Source: an uncultured Lachnospiraceae bacterium (lineage in GTDB: Bacteria; Bacillota; Clostridia; Lachnospirales; Lachnospiraceae). Taken from it: a stretch of 9,092 bases of DNA. Both the position numbers and the translations under genes were made by a program. Under the pieces are notes generated by a model. The model worked only from the letters and a program-made list of their open reading frames with translations, was not told where the DNA came from and made no database searches. Shown here one piece after another: positions 1-6,521 of this stretch (positions are counted from its first letter, which is position 1; each line of letters starts with the position of its first letter). The stretch covers positions 1 to 9,092 of the forward strand of contig CAMJWQ010000116.1 of assembly GCA_946409475.1 (NCBI GenBank). The letters are read 5' to 3'.

Positions 1-2
1 GC

Positions 3-311
3 GTTGAGGGAACCGGTGTTTATTTTGTCATTTATCCTTCCAAAAGAGGAGGCTTTTGTGCACAGGCAGTTTCTGAAGAGGGAACGGAGGGAAGTATGAA
101 AATTCCCTTTCCCCTTGCCTGGCGTGGTAAGGAGGCCCTGGAATTGCAGCGGATAACCGGTATAGAAACCCTGCAATTTTGTCACAACAGCGGATTTTTA
201 ATAGCTGCCGAAAGAGAAAAAGATGCACTTCTTGCCTGTGAAGCAGCTATAGAGGAAATAAAAAAAGAAAATGAAGTGAAAGAAGATAATCTTAACACAC
301 AGAGATGGTAA
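3..311 (+). CDS. MYG1-family (UPF0160) DHH-like phosphoesterase, C-terminal part
   Basis: The reading frame is open from the left edge to a TAA at 309-311, so this is the 3' end of a gene that begins outside the window; 102 codons are visible. An internal ATG at 96 is not the real start, because family-like sequence continues upstream of it (GVYFVIYPSKRGGF). Seen: FPLAWRG, then TGI, then FCHNSGFLIAAEREKDAL, which follow the C-terminal pattern of MYG1 proteins (PxxWRG ... SGI ... FxHxSGF ... ALxxA). Known: MYG1 proteins are metal-dependent DHH-like phosphoesterases; the eukaryotic member is a 3'-5' RNA exonuclease, while the bacterial substrate is unsettled. The metal site lies in the missing N-terminal part, so activity cannot be judged. 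The tail is rich in Lys and Glu. Confidence 0.8.
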   Translation, partial: VEGTGVYFVIYPSKRGGFCAQAVSEEGTEGSMKIPFPLAWRGKEALELQRITGIETLQFCHNSGFLIAAEREKDALLACEAAIEEIKKENEVKEDNLNTQRW

Positions 312-376
312 TTAGATAGGAAAATGGCAATCATAATTCGGCATATTATAACTATAGAAATAAAGAGGATGATGAA

Positions 377-794
377 GTGGAATATATAAAAGCAAAAACA
401 ATCGTAACAAAAACCAAAAACGCATCCTCCTGGTTTGGGATTGATTATAATATGAATATCTACCGCTGGTGCTGTCATGGCTGTATTTATTGTGACAGCA
501 GAAGCGATTGCTATCAGATACAGGATTTTGACCAGGTGAGGGCAAAAGAAAACGCATTGGAAATCATAAGAAACGATTTGAGAAGAAAGGTAAAAAAGGG
601 CGTAGTGGGAACAGGCTCCATGAGTGATCCTTATCATGCTTATGAAAAGAAGCATCTTTTAACGAGACATGCCTTGGAGCTTGTGGATGCCTGTTCTGCC
701 CTTTATCACCGATTCGGAAGCTGACATAAAAGAAATGGTTCTTAGAGGAAAAGAGAGCGGTGCCAAATTTATTTATCCGTCCTTTGGCATGACA
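377..794 (+). pseudogene. Decayed SPL-family (spore-photolyase-like) radical SAM gene
   Basis: The reading frame starts at GTG 377, eight bases after AAAGAGG, and encodes a convincing N-terminus: KAKTIVTKTKN, then the 4Fe-4S/SAM motif C32-x3-C36-x2-C39 inside CCHGCIYCDSRSDCY, then the conserved GSMSDPY and LTRHALEL. After LELVDA the frame runs into unrelated residues and stops at 722-724. From 687 the next frame reads MPVLPFITDSEADI and then SGAKFIYPSFGMT (to 794), which belong much further along this family. The segment that should lie between (the TKSD ... KITITT region) is missing. The C-terminal third is also absent or scrambled; bases 795-880 keep an open frame ending in INEIRRKAVS that may be the old tail. 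Intact relatives are near 290 residues. An internal deletion plus frameshift therefore inactivated the gene. The TGA at 878-880 overlaps the next ATG, suggesting it once was coupled to the downstream gene. Confidence 0.82.
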
Positions 795-876
795 GTATAC
801 TGGGTAATAAGGATACATGTTTTAAAAGAATTTGGTATATGATAGTAATAAATGAAATCCGCAGAAAGGCAGTATC

Positions 877-1722
877 ATGAAAGGCGGAAATAAAAAAATG
901 TTGAGCTTCGCAATTAAAATAATTGTACTGGTAATACTGTTACTGCTATTTCTTTATGACCAGAACAACCGCATTCAAATCAGCTATTTTACCGTAAGCA
1001 GCGAAAAAATACCTGAAAGCTTTCATAATTTTAAAATACTTCATATTTCTGACCTACATAATAAAGAGTTTGGAGTAGATCAATCTATCCTGGCAGAAAA
1101 AACAAAAGAGATCGAACCGGACATTATTGTCATTACCGGTGATTTTATTGACAGAAAAAGGACGGATATAGAAGCTGCCATGAAATATATCAGGCAGGTA
1201 AATTCCCTGGCTCCTGTATTTTATGTGCCGGGTAATCATGAAAAGATATCCTTTCAGTATGAAGCACTGAAGCAGGAACTGATAAAGGCCGGGGTAATGG
1301 TTCTTGGCAATGAAGATATGTTTATTGAAAAAAATGGGGAAAGCATCCGTATCGTAGGTATTAATGATCCTGCTTTTTTTCAGGGAGATGTTACTTTTGA
1401 AGAAATGTTAGCTGAGCTAATGGATACCGGTTATAAAGGCTATCAGATATTACTGTCACACAGGCCTGAAAAAATGAGTCTTTATTCGGAAAATAATGTG
1501 GACTTGGCGTTGACCGGCCATGCCCACGGGGGACAGTTCCGCTTCCTGTTTATAAAAGGGGTCATTGCACCGAATCAGGGGCTGTTTCCCAAATATACAA
1601 GCGGCTTATATGAGGTGAAGGACACAAAAATGATAGTCAGCAGAGGACTGGGCAACAGTGTCATACCCCAGCGTATTTTTAACCGGCCGGAGCTGGTAGT
1701 CATTACGTTACAAAAAGAATAG
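877..1722 (+). CDS. Membrane-anchored metallophosphoesterase (YkuE/YaeI-like)
   Basis: 281 residues. A short basic N-terminus is followed by one hydrophobic segment (about 9-27), which reads as an uncleaved signal anchor, so the catalytic domain probably faces outward. The calcineurin-like metal-binding blocks are complete and in order: D59-x-H61, GD with D89, GNHE 119-122, H195 in LSHRPE, and GHAHGG 214-219 with H215 and H217. Layout and length fit the YkuE/YaeI branch, some of whose members act on lipid-linked substrates; the substrate here cannot be read from the sequence. GAAAGG at 864-869 suits ATG 877; ATG 898 is an alternative start that keeps the membrane segment. It lies 15 bases before ispF and is probably co-transcribed with it. 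Confidence 0.88.
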   Translation: MKGGNKKMLSFAIKIIVLVILLLLFLYDQNNRIQISYFTVSSEKIPESFHNFKILHISDLHNKEFGVDQSILAEKTKEIEPDIIVITGDFIDRKRTDIEAAMKYIRQVNSLAPVFYVPGNHEKISFQYEALKQELIKAGVMVLGNEDMFIEKNGESIRIVGINDPAFFQGDVTFEEMLAELMDTGYKGYQILLSHRPEKMSLYSENNVDLALTGHAHGGQFRFLFIKGVIAPNQGLFPKYTSGLYEVKDTKMIVSRGLGNSVIPQRIFNRPELVVITLQKE

Positions 1723-1737
1723 GGAAAGGGAGGAAAC

Positions 1738-2310
1738 ATGATGAGAATCGGAATGGGTTATGATGTTCATAAATTACTAAAGGATAGGGATTTAATATTA
1801 GGAGGGGTCAAAATTCCATATGAGAAGGGATTGCTGGGACATTCCGATGCGGATGTATTGTTACATGCCATTATGGATGCTCTTCTTGGAGCAGCGGCCC
1901 TTGGCGATATCGGAAAGCATTTTCCTGACAGTGATCCGAAATATAAAGGCATATCCAGTATGCGGCTGCTATCCGAGGTAAAAGAGCTTCTTGATAAAGA
2001 ATGCATGATAATTGGTAATATCGATGCCACCATTATTGCGCAGGCGCCCAAGCTTCTCCCCTTTATGGAGAAAATGACTGAAAATATCTCATCGGTGCTG
2101 AAAATCCCTGTGCGTAATGTAAATATTAAGGCAACTACGGAAGAAGGCCTTGGCTTTACGGGAAGAGGAGAAGGCATCAGTGCCCAGGCCATATGCTTAT
2201 TAGAAACGGTAGAAAATTACCGTTATTATGATGAAATCGTAACAAATGAAAATGGAATAAGGAACTGTGAAGGCTGTAATGGCTGTTCAGGGTGTCCCAA
2301 AGGAAAATAA
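1738..2310 (+). CDS. ispF: 2-C-methyl-D-erythritol 2,4-cyclodiphosphate synthase with Cys-rich tail
   Basis: IspF converts CDP-methylerythritol 2-phosphate to the cyclic diphosphate in the MEP route to isopentenyl diphosphate; it works as a cytosolic trimer with a divalent metal. Seen: GYDVH with metal ligands D9 and H11, GHSDAD 34-39, H43 as third ligand, LGDIGKHFPD, and the signature TTEEGLGFTGRGEGI. GGGAGG at 1728-1733 serves ATG 1738 or the adjacent ATG 1741, which gives MRIGMGYDVH and matches family N-termini better. The family normally ends near residue 158, at the AICLLE segment. Here about 30 extra residues follow, finishing with C177-x2-C180-x2-C183-x2-C186-P near the very end. The catalytic core is complete, so the enzyme should work; the role of the tail is unknown. 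The next gene starts one base after the stop codon. Confidence 0.95.
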   Translation: MMRIGMGYDVHKLLKDRDLILGGVKIPYEKGLLGHSDADVLLHAIMDALLGAAALGDIGKHFPDSDPKYKGISSMRLLSEVKELLDKECMIIGNIDATIIAQAPKLLPFMEKMTENISSVLKIPVRNVNIKATTEEGLGFTGRGEGISAQAICLLETVENYRYYDEIVTNENGIRNCEGCNGCSGCPKGK

Positions 2311-2311
2311 A

Positions 2312-3454
2312 ATGGTAAAAAGACTTAATCATTATGAAAAGATAAAAACAAGGAATTTATGGGAAGAAGTTTTTACAGAAGACAGTAAAAAATTTCTTGA
2401 TTATTTTTCTGAAAAAATAAAGGATAACGAAGTATTGGTTGTGGAAAAGGATGGAAGCGTGGTTTCCATGCTTCATTTGAATCCCTTCACCCTGCTGTAC
2501 AGGGAAAGAATTGTAAAAAGTCATTATATTGTGGCTGTTGCAACGAAAAAGGAATACAGGCATCAGGGTTTTATGAGTGAGCTGTTAAAAGAAGCCATGC
2601 ATCTTTTGTATGAAGGGGAAGAACCCTTTACTTTTCTCATGCCCGCCAGGGAGTCCATATATACCCCCTTTGATTTTCGCTTTATTGATAAACAGAACCA
2701 AATAAAAATGATTTACGGTAAGATAGAGAATGAAATACAAAACAAAGGGAAAAATGAAGAAATGAATTTTCCGGTTACCTTTACTTTTATCAGTGAAGAA
2801 AACTACAGGGAATTGGCAAAATTCAGCGGAAAATCATGGGAAAGTAAGTCTTTTTGCATGGTGAGGCACGATGAAAAGTATTTCAGGCGTTTACAAAAGG
2901 AGCAGGAGTCACAGAATGGCGGTATCTGCATGATAAGTTATGAAAACCGGTGTATTGGTTATTTTAATATAGCTATGGAGTCCTGCGTGGAGGTTAGAGA
3001 ACTGCTGATAGAAGAAAAATTTAAAAATGACATCTTTCCTATTTTAAGAAAAATTTGTTTCCATTATAAAAAAGATGTTATTTGTAAAGGCTTTTGGGGC
3101 AAGGGTGGAGATATTATGCAGATACCTAATATGATGGGAAGGATAATATCCGTAGGGAAAATGCTTTCTCTCCTTACGGCTAAAATTCCTGTTCGAATTA
3201 CCGTCGCTGTTATAGATTCCATTATCAAAAGTAATAATCAAAAATTCCGTTTGGAAATAAATACGGAGGAAACCTATGTAAGTATTACCGATGGAAAACC
3301 GGAAGTAAGCATGGGTATAGATGAATTAACGGCTTTTTTATTTGGTTTTCTGCCTGCGGCCACTTTACTTTCGAAGTATGGCTTATCCGCAGCCGTTATG
3401 GAAAAGCTGAAAAATATCAATACGATACCGGTATTTATTAATGAAATCGTGTAA
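2312..3454 (+). CDS. Eis-like GNAT N-acetyltransferase with SCP2-like C-terminal domain
   Basis: ATG 2312 is chosen because AAAGGA ends about seven bases before it; an in-frame ATG at 2267 would lie inside ispF. The 380-residue product has the three-part plan of the Eis family. An N-terminal GNAT domain carries the acetyl-CoA loop YRHQGFMSELL (about 82-92) followed by FLMPARESIYTPFDFRF, where Eis proteins have the conserved Pro/Tyr/Gly-Phe stretch. A second, degenerate GNAT-like domain spans about 140-270. A C-terminal sterol-carrier-like domain (about 285-380) contains IPVRITVAVID, KFRLEI and MGIDELTAFLFG. Known: Eis of Mycobacterium tuberculosis acetylates aminoglycosides and peptide amines; many firmicute relatives have no assigned substrate. 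It occupies the place where B. subtilis has gltX between ispF and cysE. The substrate is not predictable. Confidence 0.87.
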   Translation: MVKRLNHYEKIKTRNLWEEVFTEDSKKFLDYFSEKIKDNEVLVVEKDGSVVSMLHLNPFTLLYRERIVKSHYIVAVATKKEYRHQGFMSELLKEAMHLLYEGEEPFTFLMPARESIYTPFDFRFIDKQNQIKMIYGKIENEIQNKGKNEEMNFPVTFTFISEENYRELAKFSGKSWESKSFCMVRHDEKYFRRLQKEQESQNGGICMISYENRCIGYFNIAMESCVEVRELLIEEKFKNDIFPILRKICFHYKKDVICKGFWGKGGDIMQIPNMMGRIISVGKMLSLLTAKIPVRITVAVIDSIIKSNNQKFRLEINTEETYVSITDGKPEVSMGIDELTAFLFGFLPAATLLSKYGLSAAVMEKLKNINTIPVFINEIV

Positions 3455-3478
3455 ATTACATTTTTCTTAGAGGGACTG

Positions 3479-3507
3479 TTGACAAAAAGTATACTATTGC
3501 ATAGACT
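3479..3507 (+). promoter_or_regulatory. SigA-type promoter of the cysE operon leader
   Basis: A perfect -35 box TTGACA (3479-3484) and a -10 box TAGACT (3502-3507) are separated by exactly 17 bases. Transcription would begin near 3514, just ahead of the T-box leader, as expected for an attenuated transcript. Confidence 0.65.
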
Positions 3508-3513
3508 ATTACT

Positions 3514-3751
3514 ATATGGATAAAGGCAATGAAAGAAAAGAGTATGTTATATCGGGCATAAAAGAGATAGATTGTCACCGGCTGAAAGCAATCTTTATGA
3601 AAGAATAACAGAAAGTGCATTCGGGAGCCGACTAGGTGAAGATAAGTAGCTTAGTACGTGAACACACGTTACGTGCAGGAGTGAAAGGCATCAGTCTTTT
3701 ATTAGAGTGGAACCGCGGTTATTATCGTCTCTTTTTAGAGGCGGTTTTTTT
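3514..3751 (+). promoter_or_regulatory. T-box riboswitch leader, tRNA-Cys responsive
   Basis: The hallmark T-box AGAGTGGAACCGCGG lies at 3704-3718, directly before an intrinsic terminator. In Stem I the 5' side of the specifier loop has AGAGTA (3539-3544). The distal hairpin pairs GATTG with CAATC around ACCGGCTGAAAG. The 3' side reads GAAAG-TGC-A, placing a UGC cysteine codon at 3616-3618. A Stem III hairpin, GTACGTG with CACGTTAC, spans 3654-3672. Uncharged tRNA-Cys would pair with UGC and with the T-box bulge, favouring the antiterminator and letting transcription reach cysE and cysS. The specifier agrees with both downstream products. The 5' boundary is estimated from the promoter. In B. 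subtilis a Cys T-box occupies the equivalent place between gltX and cysE. Confidence 0.93.
3726..3751 (+). terminator. Intrinsic terminator of the T-box leader
   Basis: CGTCTC (3726-3731) pairs with GAGGCG (3738-3743) around a six-base loop and is followed by seven T's (3745-3751). In addition, AACCGC within the T-box (3711-3716) can pair with GCGGTT at 3741-3746, so the T-box can join either the antiterminator or the terminator fold. This is the expected T-box switch. Confidence 0.88.
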
Positions 3752-3877
3752 CTGTAATAAAGTGCTGGTGTACCAGTGTACTCCGGCGAATCCGGACTAT
3801 TGCAACCAAATAGAAACAGGAGAGTTCGTCCTATGAAATAAAATACTATAATACTGTTTTAATAAAGGAGTTCATAA
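3752..3877 (+). other. Post-terminator untranslated leader of cysE
   Basis: This is a long stretch after the T-box terminator with no good gene. It holds two small hairpins, CTGG-TGTA-CCAG (3765-3776) and TCCGG-CGAAT-CCGGA (3782-3796). A minimal frame ATG-AAA-TAA (3833-3841) follows an AGGAG. A TATAAT (3847-3852) could be a -10 box, but no credible -35 box lies 16-18 bases upstream. The strong AAAGGAG at 3864-3870 is the cysE ribosome binding site. Confidence 0.4.
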
Positions 3878-4555
3878 ATGGGATTTATACAGAGAATTAA
3901 AGACGAAATTCATATTATAAAAGAACGGGATCCGGCCATTCATTCCTCTTTAGAAGTGTTTTTATATCCAAGCTTTAAAGCAATCCTGCATTATCGTATT
4001 GCTCATAAATTATATTTAAAAAAGCATTATGTTCTGGCAAGGTGGATATCGCAAAGAGCAGTGAGAAAAACGGGGATTGAAATTCATCCGGGAGCTGTTA
4101 TCGGGGAAGGTTTATTTATTGATCACGGCAGCGGTGTAATTATCGGAGAAACAACCATAATAGGTAATAACGTAACACTGTTTCAGGGAGTTACCTTAGG
4201 CGGTACGGGAAAAGAGAAAGGTAAAAGGCACCCTACACTGGAGGATAACGTACTGGTAAGTGCAGGGGCGAAGGTATTGGGCTCCTTTACGATAGGAGAA
4301 AACTCAAAAATCGGGGCAGGATCCGTCGTGCTGGAGGAAGTACCTCCGAATTGTACCGTGGTAGGTGTTCCGGGAAGGATCGTAAAGCAGGGGCTGGTAT
4401 CCGTTCCCAGGCAAAGCATGGACCAGATACACTTACCGGATCCCGTAAATTGCGATATTGCCGATTTGCAAAGGGAAATAAATTCCATAAGATATCAAAT
4501 AAAGGAATTGGAGCTTAGATTAAAGGAAAAGGAGAAACAGGATGAAAGTATATAA
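3878..4555 (+). CDS. cysE: Serine O-acetyltransferase
   Basis: Transfers acetyl from acetyl-CoA to L-serine, giving O-acetylserine, the carbon skeleton for cysteine; cytosolic. The 225 residues fit the shorter Gram-positive form, lacking much of the E. coli N-terminal helical domain. Seen: RDPAI with D18 (the conserved catalytic-region Asp), then left-handed beta-helix hexapeptide repeats from about 65 to 165. IDHGSGVIIGETT supplies D82 and H83, and KRHPT supplies H118. GNNVTLFQGVTLGGTGK and VVGVPGRIVK close the fold. The last 30 residues are charged with heptad-like leucines and may form a coiled coil. AAAGGAG lies seven bases before ATG 3878. The 3' end overlaps cysS by 14 bases, implying coupled translation. 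Expression is set by the upstream cysteine T-box. Confidence 0.95.
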   Translation: MGFIQRIKDEIHIIKERDPAIHSSLEVFLYPSFKAILHYRIAHKLYLKKHYVLARWISQRAVRKTGIEIHPGAVIGEGLFIDHGSGVIIGETTIIGNNVTLFQGVTLGGTGKEKGKRHPTLEDNVLVSAGAKVLGSFTIGENSKIGAGSVVLEEVPPNCTVVGVPGRIVKQGLVSVPRQSMDQIHLPDPVNCDIADLQREINSIRYQIKELELRLKEKEKQDESI

Positions 4556-5948
4556 TACACTGACAAAACGGAAAGAAGAATTTATCCCGTTAGAAGAGGG
4601 AAGGGTAAAAATGTATGTCTGCGGACCTACGGTATACAATTTAATTCATATCGGTAATGCAAGGCCCATGATTGTTTTTGATACGGTACGCAGATATATG
4701 GAGCATAAGGGATATGAAGTGAATTTTGTTTCCAATTTTACCGATGTGGATGATAAAATCATTAAAAAGGCTATTGAAGAAGGCGTTTCAGCAGATGAGA
4801 TCTCAAAAAGATATATTGAAGAATGTAAAAAAGACATGAAGGCCATGAATGTGAAACCCGCCACCAAACATCCCTTGGCCACGGAAGAAATATGCGGTAT
4901 GCTGGAAATGATAGAAGCTCTGATTCGAAAGGGCTATGCATACGCCGTGGAAGACGGAACGGTTTATTTCCGTACCAAAAGGTTTAAAGAATATGGTAAG
5001 CTGTCACATAAAAATCTGGAGGACTTGCAGGCAGGGCATCGGGAAATCAAGGTTTCCGGAGAAACCAAGGAGGATGAATTTGACTTTGTGCTGTGGAAGC
5101 CCAAAAAAGAAGGAGAGCCATATTGGGATTCACCATGGTGTAAAGGACGTCCCGGCTGGCATATTGAATGCTCCGTTATGTCTAAAAAATATTTGGGAGA
5201 ACAAATTGACATTCATGCGGGAGGGGAGGATTTGATTTTTCCTCATCATGAAAATGAAATTGCCCAAAGTGAGGCTGCCAATGGAAAAGAATTTGCAAAA
5301 TACTGGATGCATAACGGATTTTTAAATATTGATAATAAAAAAATGTCTAAATCAGCAGGAAATTTCTTTACGGTAAGGGATATCGGGGAAAAATATGATT
5401 TGCAGATACTTCGCTTTTTTATGTTAAGTGCCCATTACAGAAGCCCCTTAAATTTTAGCGGTGAACTTATGGAAGCCGCCAAAAACAGCCTGGAACGTAT
5501 CATTACCGCGGCAAATAATTGCAGGCATCTTATGAAATCCGCCGTTGACGGTACTGTGACGGAAACGGAAAAGCAGTTATTAAGGGAAGCGGAAAAATAT
5601 ACGGAACAATTTGACGAAGCCATGGATGATGACTTTAATACGGCGGATGCGGTAACGGCAGTTTTTGAATTAGTGAAATTCATGAACACAAATATATCCG
5701 CTGAAAATTCAAAGGCATTTTTACAGGCATTGTTGGATGAGCTAATCATGCTGACAGATATTCTCGGTATCGTAGTGGATAAAAAGGAAGAGGTGCTGGA
5801 TGAGGAAATAGAAAATCTGATTGCCGAAAGGCAGGCAGCAAGAAAGGAAAAAAATTTCAAGCGAGCTGATGAAATACGTGATATGCTGTTAAGTAAAGGC
5901 ATTATCTTAGAAGATACCCGTGAAGGAGTAAAATGGAGAAGAGCATAA
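4542..5948 (+). CDS. cysS: Cysteinyl-tRNA synthetase
   Basis: Class I synthetase that activates cysteine and charges tRNA-Cys; works as a cytosolic monomer. The 468 residues are a normal length. Seen: KMYVCGPTVYNLIHIGNARP with the HIGH-type motif HIGN at 36-39, and the KMSKS loop at 267-271. The catalytic zinc ligands are C27, C210 (GWHIECS), H235 and E239 (FPHHENE), matching E. coli C28, C209, H234 and E238. The C-terminal helical region (about 310-460) ends with the typical RRADEIRD-like stretch, here KRADEIRDMLLSKGI followed by EDTREGVKW. AAAAGGAG lies seven bases before ATG 4542, inside the cysE coding region. The mrnC start overlaps the last 16 bases. Regulated with cysE by the T-box. 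Confidence 0.97.
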   Translation: MKVYNTLTKRKEEFIPLEEGRVKMYVCGPTVYNLIHIGNARPMIVFDTVRRYMEHKGYEVNFVSNFTDVDDKIIKKAIEEGVSADEISKRYIEECKKDMKAMNVKPATKHPLATEEICGMLEMIEALIRKGYAYAVEDGTVYFRTKRFKEYGKLSHKNLEDLQAGHREIKVSGETKEDEFDFVLWKPKKEGEPYWDSPWCKGRPGWHIECSVMSKKYLGEQIDIHAGGEDLIFPHHENEIAQSEAANGKEFAKYWMHNGFLNIDNKKMSKSAGNFFTVRDIGEKYDLQILRFFMLSAHYRSPLNFSGELMEAAKNSLERIITAANNCRHLMKSAVDGTVTETEKQLLREAEKYTEQFDEAMDDDFNTADAVTAVFELVKFMNTNISAENSKAFLQALLDELIMLTDILGIVVDKKEEVLDEEIENLIAERQAARKEKNFKRADEIRDMLLSKGIILEDTREGVKWRRA

Positions 5949-6385
5949 AGGATAGTAGAAGCATCCTCCGGACAATCGAGGAGGAATTTCATTTACCCGA
6001 TCAGGATATCAGAACTTTTTCCCCATTGGTACTGGCATATATGGGGGATTGTATATTTGACCTGATTATACGAACGGTTCTGATTAAAGAGGGCAATCGT
6101 CAGACCAGCAAAATCCATAAGGCGGCAACTGATTTGGTAAAGGCTTCGGCACAGGCCGCTTTAGGGGATGTCTTGCTGGAGGTCTTTACCGAGGAGGAAG
6201 TTACCATATACAAGAGAGGTAAAAATTCCAATCCTCATTCCATACCTAAAAATGCGGAAATAATGGATTATAAAAAGGCTACGGGGTTAGAAGCAGTCAT
6301 GGGATACTTATATCTGCAAAACCGCATGGAGAGAGCTGTTCATTTAGTCAGAACAGGGTATCATATACTGAATAAAGAAATATAG
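5933..6385 (+). CDS. mrnC: Mini-ribonuclease 3 (23S rRNA maturation)
   Basis: MrnC is a small RNase III-type nuclease lacking the double-stranded RNA-binding domain; in B. subtilis it trims 23S rRNA precursor ends. Seen in 150 residues: PLVLAYMGDCIFDLIIR (31-47) with catalytic-type D39, KRGKNS (94-99), and the second signature ATGLEAVMGYLYL (116-128) with E120. The whole product is a single RNase III catalytic domain. AAGGAG at 5923-5928 precedes ATG 5933, which lies within the 3' end of cysS, so the two are translationally coupled. Pairing with rlmB next door puts two 23S rRNA processing functions together, as in B. subtilis. Confidence 0.94.
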   Translation: MEKSIKDSRSILRTIEEEFHLPDQDIRTFSPLVLAYMGDCIFDLIIRTVLIKEGNRQTSKIHKAATDLVKASAQAALGDVLLEVFTEEEVTIYKRGKNSNPHSIPKNAEIMDYKKATGLEAVMGYLYLQNRMERAVHLVRTGYHILNKEI

Positions 6386-6452
6386 CAGGAATAGTATAAT
6401 AGGAAAGTATCCTATGGGGGAAAAGGGTGAAAGAATTTTAAGGAAAGGATAA

Positions 6453-6518
6453 ATGCAAACACATAACTTTTACCCCTTGTGTTTGCGTCTCAAAGGAGCA
6501 TGCAAGTATGCTGCTTGA
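6453..6518 (+). CDS. Possible leader peptide upstream of rlmB
   Basis: A 21-codon frame starts at ATG 6453, eight bases after AAGGA (6440-6444), and ends at TGA 6516-6518. It begins MQTHNFYPL and ends KYAA. It runs through both arms of the two hairpins at 6455-6521, and its last codons overlap the rlmB start at 6508 in another frame. A ribosome on it would open the second hairpin, which hides the rlmB ribosome binding site. This is inferred from position alone; such a short frame can arise by chance and no family is recognised. Confidence 0.35.
   Translation: MQTHNFYPLCLRLKGACKYAA
6455..6486 (+). promoter_or_regulatory. Hairpin 1 in the rlmB leader
   Basis: A perfect nine-base inverted repeat, GCAAACACA (6455-6463) and TGTGTTTGC (6478-6486), encloses a 14-base loop. 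No T-run follows, so it is not an intrinsic terminator. It starts on the last base of the possible leader-peptide start codon and abuts hairpin 2. Confidence 0.65.
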
Positions 6519-6521
6519 GAC
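6487..6521 (+). promoter_or_regulatory. Hairpin 2, sequestering the rlmB ribosome binding site and start codon
   Basis: GTCTCAA (6487-6493) pairs with TTGAGAC (6515-6521). Inside, AGCAT (6497-6501) pairs with ATGCT (6508-6512) around the loop GCAAGT. That gives 12 base pairs interrupted by one small 3/2 internal loop. The ribosome binding site AAAGGAG (6492-6498) and ATG 6508 both fall in the paired or enclosed part, so translation of rlmB should be low while this fold stands. Confidence 0.65.

Noticed and set aside
96..311. ATG 96 as the start of a complete 71-residue protein
   Set aside because: The same frame is open to the left edge and its upstream residues continue the MYG1 C-terminal pattern, so this is an internal methionine.
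182..655. Long minus-strand open frame (157 codons)
   Set aside because: It lies opposite the MYG1 end and the SPL remnant, is hydrophobic and cysteine-rich without motifs, and has no ribosome binding site; it is the complement of real coding sequence.
2267..2311. Upstream start for the Eis-like acetyltransferase
   Set aside because: It would overlap the ispF 3' end by 44 bases and add residues unlike the family; ATG 2312 has a better-placed ribosome binding site.
3636..3836. Small + strand frame in the cysE leader
   Set aside because: It coincides with the T-box, its terminator and the spacer; the RNA structure explains the sequence.
5435..5992. 185-codon minus-strand frame opposite cysS
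   Set aside because: Serine-rich complement of a well-conserved synthetase gene, with no motif or ribosome binding site.
6391..6415. TATAAT at 6395-6400 as an rlmB promoter, next to a small hairpin (6399-6415)
   Set aside because: No acceptable -35 box lies 16-18 bases upstream and no T-run follows the hairpin; readthrough from mrnC explains expression.
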